Assembly: GCF_002575655.3 (NCBI RefSeq)
Contig: NC_053036.3
Location: 162,478,627-162,542,626, forward strand
Direction: 5' to 3'
Source: Aegilops tauschii subsp. strangulata
Taxonomy: Eukaryota; Streptophyta; Magnoliopsida; Poales; Poaceae
Length of the DNA: 64,000 nt
The notes beneath the pieces are model-generated. The model searched no databases and was not told where the DNA came from. It was given only the letters and a program-made list of their open reading frames with translations. Position numbers and translations under genes: made by a program. This document shows positions 20,768 through 32,858 of the stretch, piece by piece. Every line of letters starts with the position of its first letter. Positions within the stretch are counted from its first letter, which is position 1.

Positions 20768-22383
20768 TCTTTCTTCTAATGACCATCGGTAATTTTACTT
20801 GGGCTATATTTTTATTCGTCACATATCATGAATTTTGCATGGAGCGTCTTGTATTATATGAGTCTTTTCTTGTTTTCATTTTTAGTTTGTCACAAGTATC
20901 CTTTCTGGACACACCTATTTGAGACAGCCAAAATTATGCTATGATTTATTAGAATTGCTCTATGTGCTTCACTTAATTTATTTATTTTGAGCTATGGAAT
21001 TGCTCTAGTGCTTCACTTATATCTTTTTGAGATGGTGTGCTTTAATATTTTTGAAGAAATACTCTCATGCTTCATTTAGATTTATTTGAGAGTTAGTAGA
21101 ATTTTTTTAATTCTCTCATGCTGCACTTATATTATTTTGAGAGATGAAAATCTTTATGCCCATGTTCTTTACTTAAATTTGTTTGAGCTTGACAAAAGCA
21201 ATTGCAACTTATGAAACTAGTCCCAAAGTGATAGATATTCAAGAGGGATATAATACTAACTTCCATGAAGATCATTGGACAAAATAAATGTGATTCTTTT
21301 TAATAGTTTTGAGATATGATGATAGTAATATATGAGTCATATTGGTGACTTATTATGCTTTAGTAAGAATATTGGTGTTAAGGTTTGTGATTCCCTATGC
21401 AAGCACGAAAGTCAATAGTTATGCAATGAAATTACATCCTATTTGTGGTGCATTGTTCGGTGTTAGTTATGCTTAATGCTCATTTATGTGAATCTTCATT
21501 TTTTTTGGTTGGTTGCTTCTCAATCTTTTTGCTAGCCTCCACTTGTACTAAGTAGAAATACTACTTGTGCATCCAAAATCCTTAAACCCAGTTTTGCCAT
21601 ATGAGTCCACCATACCTACCTATATGCAGTATTTCCATGCCGTTCTAAGTAAATTTGTATGTGCCATCTCTAATTTTCAAAATGAATTTCCTTTTTGTGT
21701 GCCCGTACCGCTCATGAAGCGGCAGGGGGTGGCCAATATTTTCCATGCTAGATGTGTTATTCTCAAGATGAGTGTTTATTCACTTGTCATTGCAAGAGAA
21801 TACGGCAGTAATAGGGATGCCCAGTCCCGAAATGAAAAATAAATTTACTTTATGTTGTCAAATAATAAATTCCTTGGAATGTGTTGGTATGGAAGGCACT
21901 CATGGATACAGCTAGCCATGGATTGTGAAGAATGGTGGAAAAGAAATAAACTTTATTTTATGTTTGGGAACCGCCTATGATATATCTAGCATGGAAAGTG
22001 TTGGGAATTACTCGGTCGGTTTCGTTGACGGGAAAAGCATGCCTGTCAAAAAAAATTATCTCGTAATTTAAGCTTTGAGCTCTGGCACCTCTACAAATCT
22101 CTACTTCCCTCTATGAAGGGCATATCTATTTACTTTTATGCATTTTGTTAGTATCCATCTTCTCTTATAAAGCACCAACTAGGGAGAATTATGATCGTAC
22201 TTGAGCATTGGATGTAGCTAATATTCGAGTGTGTTTCATGAATGGATCAATGATTGAGCATGATGGGATAGGGATAACTTTCTTTAGTGTTGATGTTCTG
22301 AAAGATATGGTTTCTTGTTGATATGCTCGAGTATTGAAATCTTCATGTCAAAACTAGACTATTGCTTTGAACCATCTAAAAGA
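20768..22383. other. Non-coding internal region of array copy 2, truncated
   Basis: It matches 15763-17372 closely and breaks off at CCATCTAAAAG. No gene is seen. Confidence 0.65.
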
Positions 22384-22492
22384 TAGTCATACATGTGATG
22401 TCGTAGAAGTGTTCCATGACATTACCAAAATTATCAAGATAGTCATACATGTGATGTCGTAGAAGTGTTCCATGACATTACCAAAATTATCA
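22381..22492. repeat. 56-bp perfect-looking tandem duplication
   Basis: AGATAGTCATACATGTGATG starts at 22381 and again at 22437. The two 56-base units run through to CCAAAATTATCA. Confidence 0.9.
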
Positions 22493-22541
22493 TCACGGAA
22501 GTGTTCACTTCCATGATGATAAATGGCGCATCATGGAAGTG
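22493..22541. other. Stem-loop of alternating 13-bp arms
   Basis: CACTTCCATGATG (22506-22518) and CATCATGGAAGTG (22529-22541) are exact reverse complements around a 10-base loop. A third, one-mismatch arm (CATCACGGAAGTG) lies immediately upstream. Confidence 0.85.
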
Positions 22542-22739
22542 TTTTCGTCAAGGGTAACCGACACGTGGCATCCACCATAAGGGGTCACCGTTAAGCTATC
22601 GGGTCCGGTTTTGGATCCGATAACCTGTTAACAGCTCGGACCAATGGGGATTTTCCACGTGTAAAATTCTCATTGGTCGGTGGAAACATGTGTTCGCTCA
22701 CTGTCGGGACAGATGTCATCCACTCATTGGACAGGAGGC

Positions 22740-23590
22740 GCCTATGATACGTCAACACGTGGCATGGCCCAACAGAGGCCCATTCTGGTGACAAGGCCGG
22801 CCCGTTTGACTTGGTCAAAAGGTAACGGGACGGCCCACGGAAAGCTTGTTAACGGCTTGTTCATATATAGCCCATTTACGGCCCGCTAACTCATGGCCCG
22901 TTACGGCCTATCGGAATTAAGCCTAGTAGCTTCATCTGGGCCGTCCAATATGATTCCAGCCCGTTGTAACTTCCGGCCCATGTATGGCCCATGATGTCTT
23001 CCAGCCTATATGAGGCCCTTTGTAACTCTTGGCACATTAACGGCCCGTGGTGAAACTGGCCCGTAATGAACAGTGTACCGCTTTATACCCATTAACGGCC
23101 CATTATTCCATTGGGCCATTTCCAACCCATGTTATATTTCGGCCTTCTCAGGGCCCATTTATTCTTTGGCTCATTTCCAGCATTCGGTTACTTATGGCCC
23201 ATTACTGGCCTTTTATGCTTGTGGGCCAAATTCAGCCCGTGGATACAATCGGCCTGTTTGTAGCCCGTTAATCAGTTGGGCCGTTTTCATAGCGTCATCA
23301 AATACAGCCGATTAACGACGGCCCGTTATGGTCGGCCCATGAACGGACGGTTCCAACTCTAGCCCATTTACGACCCATAATGTGGTTTGTTATTGGCCCA
23401 TGTTTGGCCGGTCGATCATACGGCCCGTAGAGGCCCATTGATGCTACGGCCCGTATAAGACCCATTGTTTCTACGGTCCTAGAAGGCCCATTGTTTCTAC
23501 GGCCCGTAGAAGGCCCATGGTTTCTACGGCCCATAGGAGGCCCATGGTCACTATAGTAAATATGTAGCCCATGGTTATTGTGGCCTAGTT
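22740..23590. other. GGCCCA/GGCCCGT motif array
   Basis: Dozens of GGCCCAT, GGCCCGT and TGGGCC words occur in about 850 bases on both strands. Those at 23410-23560 form a rough 30-base periodic series (GGCCCGTAGAAGGCCCATTG type). No gene lies here. Confidence 0.8.
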
Positions 23591-23930
23591 TTAAAAAATA
23601 GGTTATTGCGACCACTAGCAAACCGCGGAAAAAGAACTCCACTGACTACAAGCAAACAAATAAACAAGACAACAAGGAAATAAATAAGCAAGCAACTTAC
23701 GCTAGGCTATCATGGCTATTACACATATTACATCCATTGGGCATCAATGTTCGCCAACAGTGCAAATATTTGGAACAAAGCAGCATATGACATACACTGG
23801 TTGTCAAAGTTGGCGAACAGTGCAATTAAACGCCACAGCAAAACAAGTCCATAACTGAAACCACTTCAGAAGAGCTCAAGAAACAATATCCTAGGTACCC
23901 ATAATGCTGGCAAGATGCTTAGCAAGCTTA
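23591..23930. other. Non-coding, no gene seen
   Basis: A short direct repeat (GTTCGCCAACAGTGCAA near 23749, TTGGCGAACAGTGCAA near 23811) is the only structure noticed. Confidence 0.5.
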
Positions 23931-26842
23931 TTAACTTTCTCCTACTTGGCGCTTAAATCCTCCAACGCTTGTTGTTGCACCAGAAAGTATGCATCTGAAT
24001 GACTTCCTCAGTCCTTCGGCTCCGTGTTGCAACACATCTGATTGATGTCTTTCAACTTGAAGTTGAGACTCAAGAAGACAAACTGATTCAGGCAGCGAGT
24101 TCGAAGAGCTTGTGCCAGCAGTAGTGGCCAGAAACTCGAACACTACATCAAGACAGGACTTTTGGGTTCTCTCACTGTCATCAAGATAGTTTTTATCAGC
24201 TTTCCTGGAGACCAACAGGGATGTCTCACTATCTTGAACCTTATCCGCATTACTTCCTTTACCATTGCATAATGGGGTAGTCTTCTCCAATATTTTGTCC
24301 GCATTCTAAAAGAGAAACAAGCAGACACATCACAGGTTTACCATGTTGTATGTGAAACTCATTTTGCTAAATTAGTTCAGTAGTAAAGTGGACAGGATAA
24401 CAGCATGAAACAAACATATATCTATGTACCATGGTCACTGTATGGTCTATATCATTCTAGTTTTTGTTTCCAAATCAAGATAAAGACACAGTTCAAATAA
24501 TATCTGTTTAAGTGAAGCAGAATAGACAGAATATAAGTGTGGGAAACTACAGAGCAATAACAACACTTGTAATGTGCATGACATGAGAACACAACTGTTT
24601 ATTCAATTAAAACTAAAATCAACATAGAGCAAGTTAGAATAGCAAACCAGTTAAAGAAACAGGTTTAAAACATACCTATTGCGCCATTAGAGTTTCAATT
24701 CCATCCTTCAAATTTGAAACTAGTTGGTATGAGTAAATACAGTGATGCAAGAGCAAAGGAGTATGAACCATAGCTACAGAACCTGATCTAAGAACAATTC
24801 TTCTTCTGCCTTAAGCATTGAGTTGGGGTTTGGAGTGGTGGTCCTCGTGCTTTGGGCACTGCAGTTCCCTTACTAACTGCTCGTGTTTGGATGTTGTGTG
24901 GTGGAGACAGTGTAGTGTGAACTAGAACGGGGTTACTATCTGCTAGGGTTGAAGTTAGAAGCGGTGTAGCTAGTTCTCTGTCCAACTGGGTAGGGGTACA
25001 ATCTGCGAGAGTCTGGGTTATGTGTGGTGGGGCTGGTTCTTGGGCAAGTACAATTGTGGTTCTATCTGCATCGACTGGCAGCACTATCTTTTTTGAAGAC
25101 CATGTTGTTACTCCCTTAGATACTGTAATCACCCTCTCTAGTTCAAATGGCTGATAAACAAGAAAAGTAATTGAATGTACAGACATTGTATGATAGACAG
25201 GTGCAATGCATAGTGGGGAATAAAAGAGGGCATGAAATAATTCACATTTATGTTGTGTAACCAAACAAGATAGCATGAAACAATTTCACATATATGATGG
25301 CTAACTAAACAGGATAGCATGACACAATTTCACATATATGATGGCTAACTAAAAAGGATGGAAAGACATAGTTCAAAATATGATGACTATGTAAACAGGA
25401 TGACATGATATAACTATATAATGTATTTATTAAATAGGTTGGCATGCCATAATTCACATACATGCCACCTATGGAAACATGATAGCATGATATAATTCAT
25501 GGATAGAGTGACATAACTCAAAATATGATGACTGTAAACACTAAACAGGATGAGATGATATAACTATATGATGTCTTTATCAAATGGGTTGGCATGCCAT
25601 AATTCAGATAGATGTTGTCTATGTAAACATGATGGCATGATATAATTCAAATATATGATTTATATAGTAAGCAAGTAAGCAGATGGCAATCGCATATATG
25701 ATGTAAAAACTAAGCAATGCAAGACAGCATGCATGACATGAGTAATATAAACCTGCCAGGACTGGTCATCGGTCTCTGAATCCTCCTCTGAGGAGCTATC
25801 TGTAACCAGCAAGATGTCTGCTTCAGCAGGTAGCATTGTCTGCTCTGAATACCTTGTTTTCACTCCAGATACTTCCATCACCGCTTCAAATGGCTGATGC
25901 ACAGGAAGAGTAGTTGAATATACAAATGTTGTCGACAAATGGAACACATAATACAAAAAAGGATAGCATGATATAATTCACATATATGATGATTGGCTAA
26001 AAAGCATTGCATTGCATAATTTTCATATATAATGCCTTGCAACAAGATAGCATTGCATAATTCACATATATAATGTCTTGCAACAACATGGCATTGCATA
26101 ATTCACATATATGGTAATTAGACACTAAACAAGTGGCATTCACACAAAGCATGTCTAAACTAATCAAATGACATAGCAATGCAAGACACCATACGCACGA
26201 TATGAGCAACATAAGCCTGCCAAGTTATTGTAGAGCATACACCTCAGGGGGGAAATATGACTAGTCATCTGTCTCTGAATCCTCCTCTTAGGAGCAATCC
26301 ATAACCAGCGAGATATGCGCTTTGTCAGATAGCATAGTCTTCTCTGAAGACCTTGTTTTCACTCCAGAATTTTCCATCACCGTGTCAATTGGCTAATGCA
26401 CACGAAGAGTAGTTGAATGTACTAACATTGTTGACAAATGAAATACGTAATGAAAAAAAAGGATGGCCTAATATAATTCACATATAAGATTACTGGCTAT
26501 GCAGGATGGCATTGCAAAATTCACATATATGATGCCTGGCTGAACAAGATGGCGTTGCATAGTTCACATATACGATGAAGAAACTAAACAGATGGCATTC
26601 ACACAAAGCATGCCTAAACTAATCAGATGATATATTTGATGTATAAAGTAAGCAATGCAAGGCACCATATGCATGACATTACCAACATCAGCATGCCAAG
26701 TTAGAACGAAGACCTCAGGGGGTAAATAGGAGTGGTCTTCTCCTTTTGAATCCCCCTCAGAACAGTTATCTTCCTCTTGATTACAATCTGAAATGGGTGG
26801 GGGGCTGCCTTTGCGCCTACCATGGAACGGCGTCTGCATCAA
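23931..26842 (-). pseudogene. 3' exons of a multi-exon transposon-borne gene with repeated exons
   Basis: I do not recognise the protein. Read on the minus strand, exon-like blocks are separated by AT-rich DNA. Block 26842-26703 (MQTPFHGRRKGSPPPISD, ending LPPE at a GAG|GT junction). Block ~26394-26247 (VMENSGVKTRSSEKTMLSD, with one TAA). Block ~25886-25752 (VMEVSGVKTRYSEQTMLPAE, SSSEEDSETDDQ). Block ~25150-24786 (GVTTWSSKKIVLPVDADR plus a Pro/Thr-rich tail). Last block 24305-23931 starts after TTTTAG with NADKILEKTTPL and ends at a stop. The second to fourth blocks are clearly diverged copies of one exon: GVKTR-S-E-TMLP-EAD. Intervening DNA repeats ATAATTCACATATATGATG motifs. Upstream exons may lie at 34590-36788, beyond the inserted element. 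Confidence 0.45.
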
Positions 26843-27148
26843 ATTTTATTGCCATGCAAGGCTCGTCTCTTTTGCTCTACATGTTCAGTTCCATTGTGTA
26901 CAATAACTGACATGCATAGGAATAAAACATAGTGAGATTATGTAAGGAGTGCATGCAAAAATCCAGAGTGATGGTAGCAACTTGTGGATAGACCCAAAAC
27001 CAATGATAGCACGAAGATAATGGCTTCAGTTAAAAAATACAAATAGTGAATTCTTTACTGTTTGCATCCCACCCAACATGAAACTCATAGTAGACAACAG
27101 ATATTAACCAGATAGTAGATAGATACTATTGATTGCGGGCCCGATATG
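26843..27148. other. Intron-like sequence interrupted at 27148
   Basis: No gene was found. It ends in ...GGGCCCGATATG, the ATATG being the target duplication of the inserted element. Confidence 0.5.
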
Positions 27149-28732
27149 TGATACGTCTCCAACGTATCTATAATTTTTTATTGTTCCATGCTATTATATT
27201 ATCTATTTTGGATGTTTAATGGGCTTTACTAAGCACTTTTATATTATTTTTGGGACTAACCTACTAACCCAAGGCCCAGTGCAAATTGTTGTTTTTTGCC
27301 TATTTCAGTGTTTCGCAGAAAAGGAATATCAAACGGAGTCCAAACGGAATGAAACCTTTGGGAGAGTTATTTTTGGAACAAACGTGATCCAGAGGACTTG
27401 GAGTGGACGTTAAGAAATCAATGAGGAGGCCACGAGGCAGGGAGGCGCGCTTGCCCCCCAGGGCGCGCCCCCACCCTCGTGGGCCCCTCGCAGCTCCACC
27501 GACCTACTTCTTCCTCCTATATATACACATGTACCCCAAAACCAACCAGGAGCACCACAAAACCCTATTTCCACCGCTGCAACCTTCTGTACCCGTGAGA
27601 TCCCATCTTGGGGCCTTTTCCGGTGCTCCGCCGGAGGGGGAATCGAACACGGAGGGCTTCTACATCAACACCATAGCCTCTCCGATGATGTGTGAGTAGT
27701 TTACCACAGACCTTCGAGTCCATAGTTATTAGCTAGATGGCTTCTTCTCTCTCTTTGGATCTTAATACAATGTTCTCCTCGATCTTCTTGGAGATCGATT
27801 CGATGTAATTCTTTTTGCGGTGTGTTTGTCGAGATCCGATGAATTGTGGGTTTATGATCAAGATTATCTATGAACAATATTTCAATCTCCTCTGAATTCT
27901 TTTATGTATGATTGGTTATCTTTGCAAGTCTCTTCGAATTATCAGTTTGATTTGGCCTACTAGATTGATCTTTCTTGCAATGGGAGAAGTGCTTAGCTTT
28001 GGGTTCAATCTTGCGTTGCTTGGTCCCAGTGACAGAAGGGGAAACGACATGTATTGTATTGTTGCCATCGAGGATAAAAAGATGGGGTTTATATCATATT
28101 GATTGAGTTTATCCCTCTACATCATGTCATCTTGCCTAATGCGTTACTCTGTTCTTATGAACTTAATACTCTAGATGCATGCTGGATAGCGGTCGATGTG
28201 TGGAGTAATAGTAGTAGATGCAGGCAGGAGTCGGTCTACTTGTCGCGGACGTGATGCCTATATACATGATCATGCCTAGATATTCTCATAACTATGCACT
28301 TTTCTATCAATTGCTCGACAGTAATTTGTCCACCCACCGTAATACTTATGCTATCTTGAGAGAAGCCACTAGTGAAACCTATGGCCCCCAGGTCTATTCT
28401 CCATCATATTAATCTCCCGTCAACTGGCTATTTCTGGCGCCGTTTATTTTGCAATCTTTACTTTTCAATCTTTATCATAAAAATACCAAAAATATTATCT
28501 TATCATCTCTATCAGATCTCACTTTTGCAAGTGGCCATGAAGGGATTGACAACCCCTTTATCGCGTTGGTTGCAAGGTTCTTATTTGTTTGTGTAGGTAC
28601 GAGGGACTTGCGTGTGGCCTCCTACTCGATTGATACCTTGGTTCTCAAAAACTGAGGGGAAATACTTACGCTACATTGCTGCATCACCCTTTCCTCTTCA
28701 AGGGAAAACCAACGCATGCTCAAGAGGTAGCA
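27149..28732 (+). mobile_element. 5' LTR of the 27149 element
   Basis: It begins TGATACGTCTCCAACGTATC and ends GCTCAAGAGGTAGCA. It contains an internal TTTCTGGCGCCGTT (28431-28444), a copy of the primer-site core, ~300 bases before the real one. Confidence 0.95.
27518..27525 (+). promoter_or_regulatory. LTR TATA box
   Basis: TATATATA follows CTTCCTCC. The same context is found in all sister LTRs (33229, 38956, 44096), and it marks the probable U3/R promoter. Confidence 0.6.
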
Positions 28733-28743
28733 AGAAGGATTTC

Positions 28744-28761
28744 TGGCGCCGTTGCCGGGGA
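28744..28761 (+). other. Primer binding site, tRNA-Asp
   Basis: TGGCGCCGTTGCCGGGGA fully matches the expected complement of plant tRNA-Asp 3' end. It starts 12 bases after the LTR. Confidence 0.9.
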
Positions 28762-28935
28762 GTCTACGCACAAGTCAAGACATGCCAAGTACCCATCACA
28801 AACTCTTATCCCTCGCATTACATTATTTGCCATTTGCCTCTCGTTTTCCTCTCCCCACTTCACCCTTGCCATTTTATTCGCCCTCTTTTTTCGATCGCCT
28901 CTTTTTCACTTGATTCTTGTTGCCTGTTTGCCCTA

Positions 28936-30079
28936 ATGGCTCTGCCTAAAAACGTTGATCCTTACCTTAAAAGGTTGGAAGAAATTGAAAACAACGTTAG
29001 AAGCTTTATGACTTTGCAATTTGAGCGTAATAATTTCTTTAGAAACGAGCTTAAAGAACAAAAAAGCTTTATGGAGTACATGAATAAAGCGCTTGATGAT
29101 ATGTCTAAGGAATTTTATGGCTTGAGATCTCAATTTGCTCATCTTGAAAAATTAATAGCCCAAATTTCGGATAAGCAGGCCACCTTAGTCAATAAGATGG
29201 CCGCTAAACCGGAAGATCTAGAGGGTAATAAAGAAGAAGATCTAAAAGTGATTGATGTGTCTCCTATTAAATCCTTGTTTTGCAATATGAATCTTGATAA
29301 TGATGGGACTGAAGATGAGTCAACTTTAGTTAAAAGGGGTCCCAATGATTCGGAGTTTTTAGATCTTGATGCAAAAATTGGTAAAAGTGGGATTGAAGAG
29401 GTCAAAACTTTACATAGCAATGAACCCACTATTTTGGATTTCAAGGAATTTAATTATGATCATTGTTCTTTAGTAGATTGTATTTCCTTGTTGCAATCCG
29501 TGCTAAATTCTCCGCATGCTTATAGTCAAAATAAGGCTTTTACTAAACATATCGTTGACGCTTTAATGCAATCCTATGAAGAAAAGCTTGAATTGGAAGT
29601 TCTATCCCTAGAAAACTCTATGATGAGGGGGAACCTACTATTAAAATTAAAATTAAAGACCATGAATGCTATGCTTTGTGTGATTTGGGTGCTAGTGTTT
29701 CCACGATTCCAAAAACTTTGTGTGATATGTTAGGTTTCCGTGAATTTGATGATGTTCTTTAAACTTGCACCTTGCGAATTCCACCATTAAGAAACCTATG
29801 GGAAGAATTAATGATGTTCTTATTGTTGCAAATAGGAATTATGTGCCTGTAGATTTCATTGTTCTTGATATAGATTGCAATCCTTCATGTCCCATTATTC
29901 TTGGTAGACCTTTCCTTAGAACGATTGGTGCAATTACTGATATGAAAGTAGGGAATATTAGATTCCAATTTCCGTTAAGGGAAGGCATGGAACACTTTCC
30001 TAGAAACAAAAGAAAATTACCTTATGAATCTATTATGAGAGCCACTTATGGATTGCATGCCAACGATGACAATACCTAG
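28936..30079 (+). pseudogene. Gag-like plus retropepsin-like coding region
   Basis: It starts at ATG 28936 (MALPKNVDPYLKRLEEIENN). About 230 codons of coiled-coil-like, charged sequence follow. After a frameshift near 29630 the aspartic protease motif DLGAS (29682-29696) appears in CDLGASVSTIPKTLCDMLGF. A second frameshift near 29757 leads into NDVLIVANRNYVPVDFIVLD and CPIILGRPFLRT, the flap-side and ILGR region of retropepsins, ending HANDDNT at TAG 30077. The catalytic Asp is kept; DLGAS rather than DTGAS is usual in Athila-type plant elements. No RT follows, so the protease could only act on a gag made by this or a partner element. The classic gag core seen in the 14205 and 40363 ORFs is not evident. 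Confidence 0.75.
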
Positions 30080-30094
30080 ATCTATCCTTGCCTT

Positions 30095-30145
30095 TATGCC
30101 TAGCTAGGGGCGTTGAACGATAGCGCTTGTTGGGAGGCAACCCAA
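30095..30145 (+). ncRNA. Conserved structured segment, 27149 element
   Basis: Same motif as at 15035, with GTTGAACGATAGCGC in the linker. It begins 15 bases after the coding stop. Confidence 0.55.
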
Positions 30146-30744
30146 ATTTATTTTTGTTTCTTGCTTTTTGGTTTTGTTTAGTAATAAATAATTCATCTAG
30201 CCTCTGGTTAGATGTGTTTTCAGGTTTTAATTAGTGTTTGTGCCAAGTAAAACCTATAGGATCTTCTTGGATGATAGATATTTGATCTTGCTGAAAAAAT
30301 CAGAAACTTTCTGCTCGCGAAAACAATTGTTAAAAATCACTAGAATGTGATAAAATACTGATTACAATTGCAGTAGATCAATAAACATATTATCTAGGTC
30401 GTCCTATTTTCATAGAATTTTTGGAGTTCCAGAAGTATACGTTTGATACAGATTACTACAGACTGTTCTGTTTTTGACAAATTCAGTTTTTCGTGTGTTG
30501 TTTGCTTATTTTGATGAATCTATGGCTAGTATCGGAGGTTATGAACCATAGAGAAGTTGGAATACAGTAGGTTTCACACCAATATAAATAAAGAATGAGT
30601 TCACTACAGTACCTTAAGGTGGTGGTTTGTTTTCTTATAATAAAGGAGCTCATGAGATTTTCTGTTGAGTTTTGTGTTGTGAAGTTTTCAAGTTTTGGGT
30701 AAAGATTTGATGGATTATGGAACAAGGAGTGGCAAGAGCCTAAG

Positions 30745-30827
30745 CTTGGGGATGCCCAAGGCACCCCAAGGTAAAATCCAAGGACAACCGAAAGCCTAAG
30801 CTTGGGGATGCCCCGAAAGGCATCCCC
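30745..30827 (+). other. Double hairpin, 27149 element
   Basis: Hairpin 1 (30745-30770) and hairpin 2 (30804-30827, loop CCGAAA) keep both stems while the loops differ from the array copies. Both overlap AAGCTTGGGGATG. Confidence 0.8.
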
Positions 30828-32843
30828 TCTTTTGTCTTCGTCCATCGGTAACTTTACTTGGAGCTATATTTTTATTCACCACATGATATGTGTTTCGCTT
30901 GGAGCGTCTTGTATGATTTGAGTCTTTGCTTTTTAGTTCACCACAATCATCCTTGCTGTGCACACCTTTTGGGAGAGACACACATTAATCGGAATTTATT
31001 AGAATACTCTATGTGCTTCACTTATATCTTTTGAGCTAAATAATTTTGCTCTAGCGCTTAACTTATATCTTTTAGAGCACGGTGGTGATTTTATTTTATA
31101 GAAATTATTGATCTCTCATGCTTCACTTATATTATTTTAAGAGTCCTTTAGAACAGCATGGTAGTTTGCTTTGGCTATAAAATTAGTCCTAATATGATAA
31201 GCATCCAAGATGGATATAATAGAAAGTTTCATATAAGTGCATTGAATACAAAGAGAAGTTTGATACTTGATGATTGCTTTGAGGTATGAAGATGGTGATA
31301 TTAGAGTCATGCTAGTTGAGTAGTTGTGAATTTGAGAAATACTTGTTCCAAAGTTTGTGATTCCCGTAGCATGCACGTATGGTGAACCGTTATGTGATGA
31401 AGTCGGAGCATGATTTATTTATTGATTGTCTTCCTTATGAGTGGCGGTCGGGGACGAGCGATGGTATTTTCCTACCAATCTATCCACCTAGGAGCATGCG
31501 CGTAGTACTTCGTTTCCATAACTAATAGATTTTTGCAATAAGTATGTGAGTTCTTTATGACTAATGTTGAGTCCATGGATTATACGCACTCTCACCCTTC
31601 CACCATTGCTAGCCTCTCTAATACCGCGCACCTTTCGCCGGTATCATACACCCACCATATACCTTCCTCAAAATAGCCACCATACCTACCTATCATGGCA
31701 TTTCCATAGCCATTCCGAGATATATTGCCATGCAACTTACCACCGTTCCATTTATTATGACACGCTTCATCATTGTCATATTGCTTTGCATGATCATGTA
31801 GTTGACATCGTATTTGTGGCAAACCCACCTTTATAATCTTTCATACATGTCACTCTTGATTCATTGCATATCCCGGTACACCGCCGGAAGCATTCACATA
31901 GAGTCATATTTTGTTCTAAGTATTGAGTTGTAATCTTTGAGTTGTAAGTAAAAAAAGTGTGATGATCATCATTATTAGAGCATTGTCCAAAGTGGGGAAA
32001 GGATGATGGAGACTATGATTACCCCACAAGTCGGGATGAGACTCCGGAAAAAAAAATGAGAGAAAAAGAGAGAAGGGACAATGTTACTATCCTTTTTCCA
32101 CACTTGTGCTTCAAAGTAGCACCATGATCTTCATGATAGAGAGTCTCCTATGTTGTCACTTTCATATACTAGTGGGAATTTTACATTATAGAAATTGGCT
32201 TGTATATTCCAATGACGGGCTTCCTCAAAATGCCCTAGGTCTTTGTGAGCAAGCGAGTTGGATGCACACCCACTTAGTTTCTTTTGTTGAGCTTTCATAC
32301 ACTTATAGCTCTAGTGCATCCGTTGCATGGCAATCCCTACTCACTCACATTGATATCTATTGATGGGCATCTCCATAGCCCATTGATACGCCTAGTTGAT
32401 GTGAGACTATCTTCTCCTTTGTTGTCTTCTCCACAACCACCATTCTATTCCACATATAGTGTTATATCCATGGCTCACGCTCATGCATTGCGTGAAGATT
32501 GAAATAGTTTGAGAACATCAAAAGTATGAAACAATTGCTTGGCTTGTCATCGGGGTTGTGCATGATTAAATACTTTGTGTGATGAAGATAGAGCATAGCC
32601 AGACTATATGATTTTGCAGGGATAACTTTCTTTGGCCATGTTATTTTGAGAAGACATGATTGCATTGTTAGTATGCTTGAAGTATTATTGTTTTTATGTC
32701 AATATTAAACTTTTGTCTTGAATCTTTCGGATCTGAACATTCATGCCACAATAAAGAAAATTACATTGAGGAATATGCTAGCTAGCATTCCACATCAAAA
32801 ATTCTGTTTTTATCATTTGCCTACTCGAGGACGAGCAGGAATT
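30828..32843. other. Non-coding internal 3' region
   Basis: No gene is supported. Like the array it holds CTCT(A/G)...GCTTCACTTATAT repeat blocks at 31010-31140. Confidence 0.6.
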
Positions 32844-32858
32844 AAGCTTGGGGATGCT
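32844..32858 (+). other. Polypurine tract
   Basis: AAGCTTGGGGATG plus CT immediately precedes the 3' LTR. Confidence 0.75.

Larger units (their letters stand above)
11544..22383 (+). mobile_element. Tandem Athila-like LTR retrotransposon array
   Basis: The order is: LTR fragment (11544-12033), internal 3' remnant (12034-12429), full LTR (12430-13983), internal (13984-17508), full LTR (17509-18987), internal truncated at about 22383. The two long internal parts match each other almost throughout, from primer site and gag-like ORF to hairpins and 3' end. Successive units thus share LTRs instead of being separate insertions. The primer site fits tRNA-Asp, typical of Athila-clade Gypsy elements. 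No RT, RNase H or integrase was found in either copy. The right end stops about 130 bases short of where an LTR would start, so no target duplication can be checked. Confidence 0.8.
22384..27148. mobile_element. Class II transposon part (CACTA- or Mutator-like), left half
   Basis: Sequence style (short alternating subterminal motifs, ACACGTGGCA boxes, dense GGCCCAT/GGCCCGT motifs) suggests the end of a large Triticeae DNA transposon. The minus-strand exon series inside it fits transposon cargo. The terminal inverted repeat itself is not identified. The left end is joined to the truncated retroelement and the right end is interrupted by the ATATG insertion at 27149. The class is uncertain. Confidence 0.45.

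Noticed and set aside
27908..28412. Two small frames (64 codons each) repeated in every LTR of the 27149/38579 family
   Set aside because: They are similar only because the LTRs are young copies; the reading frames differ in length, and the first is also readable on the other strand.
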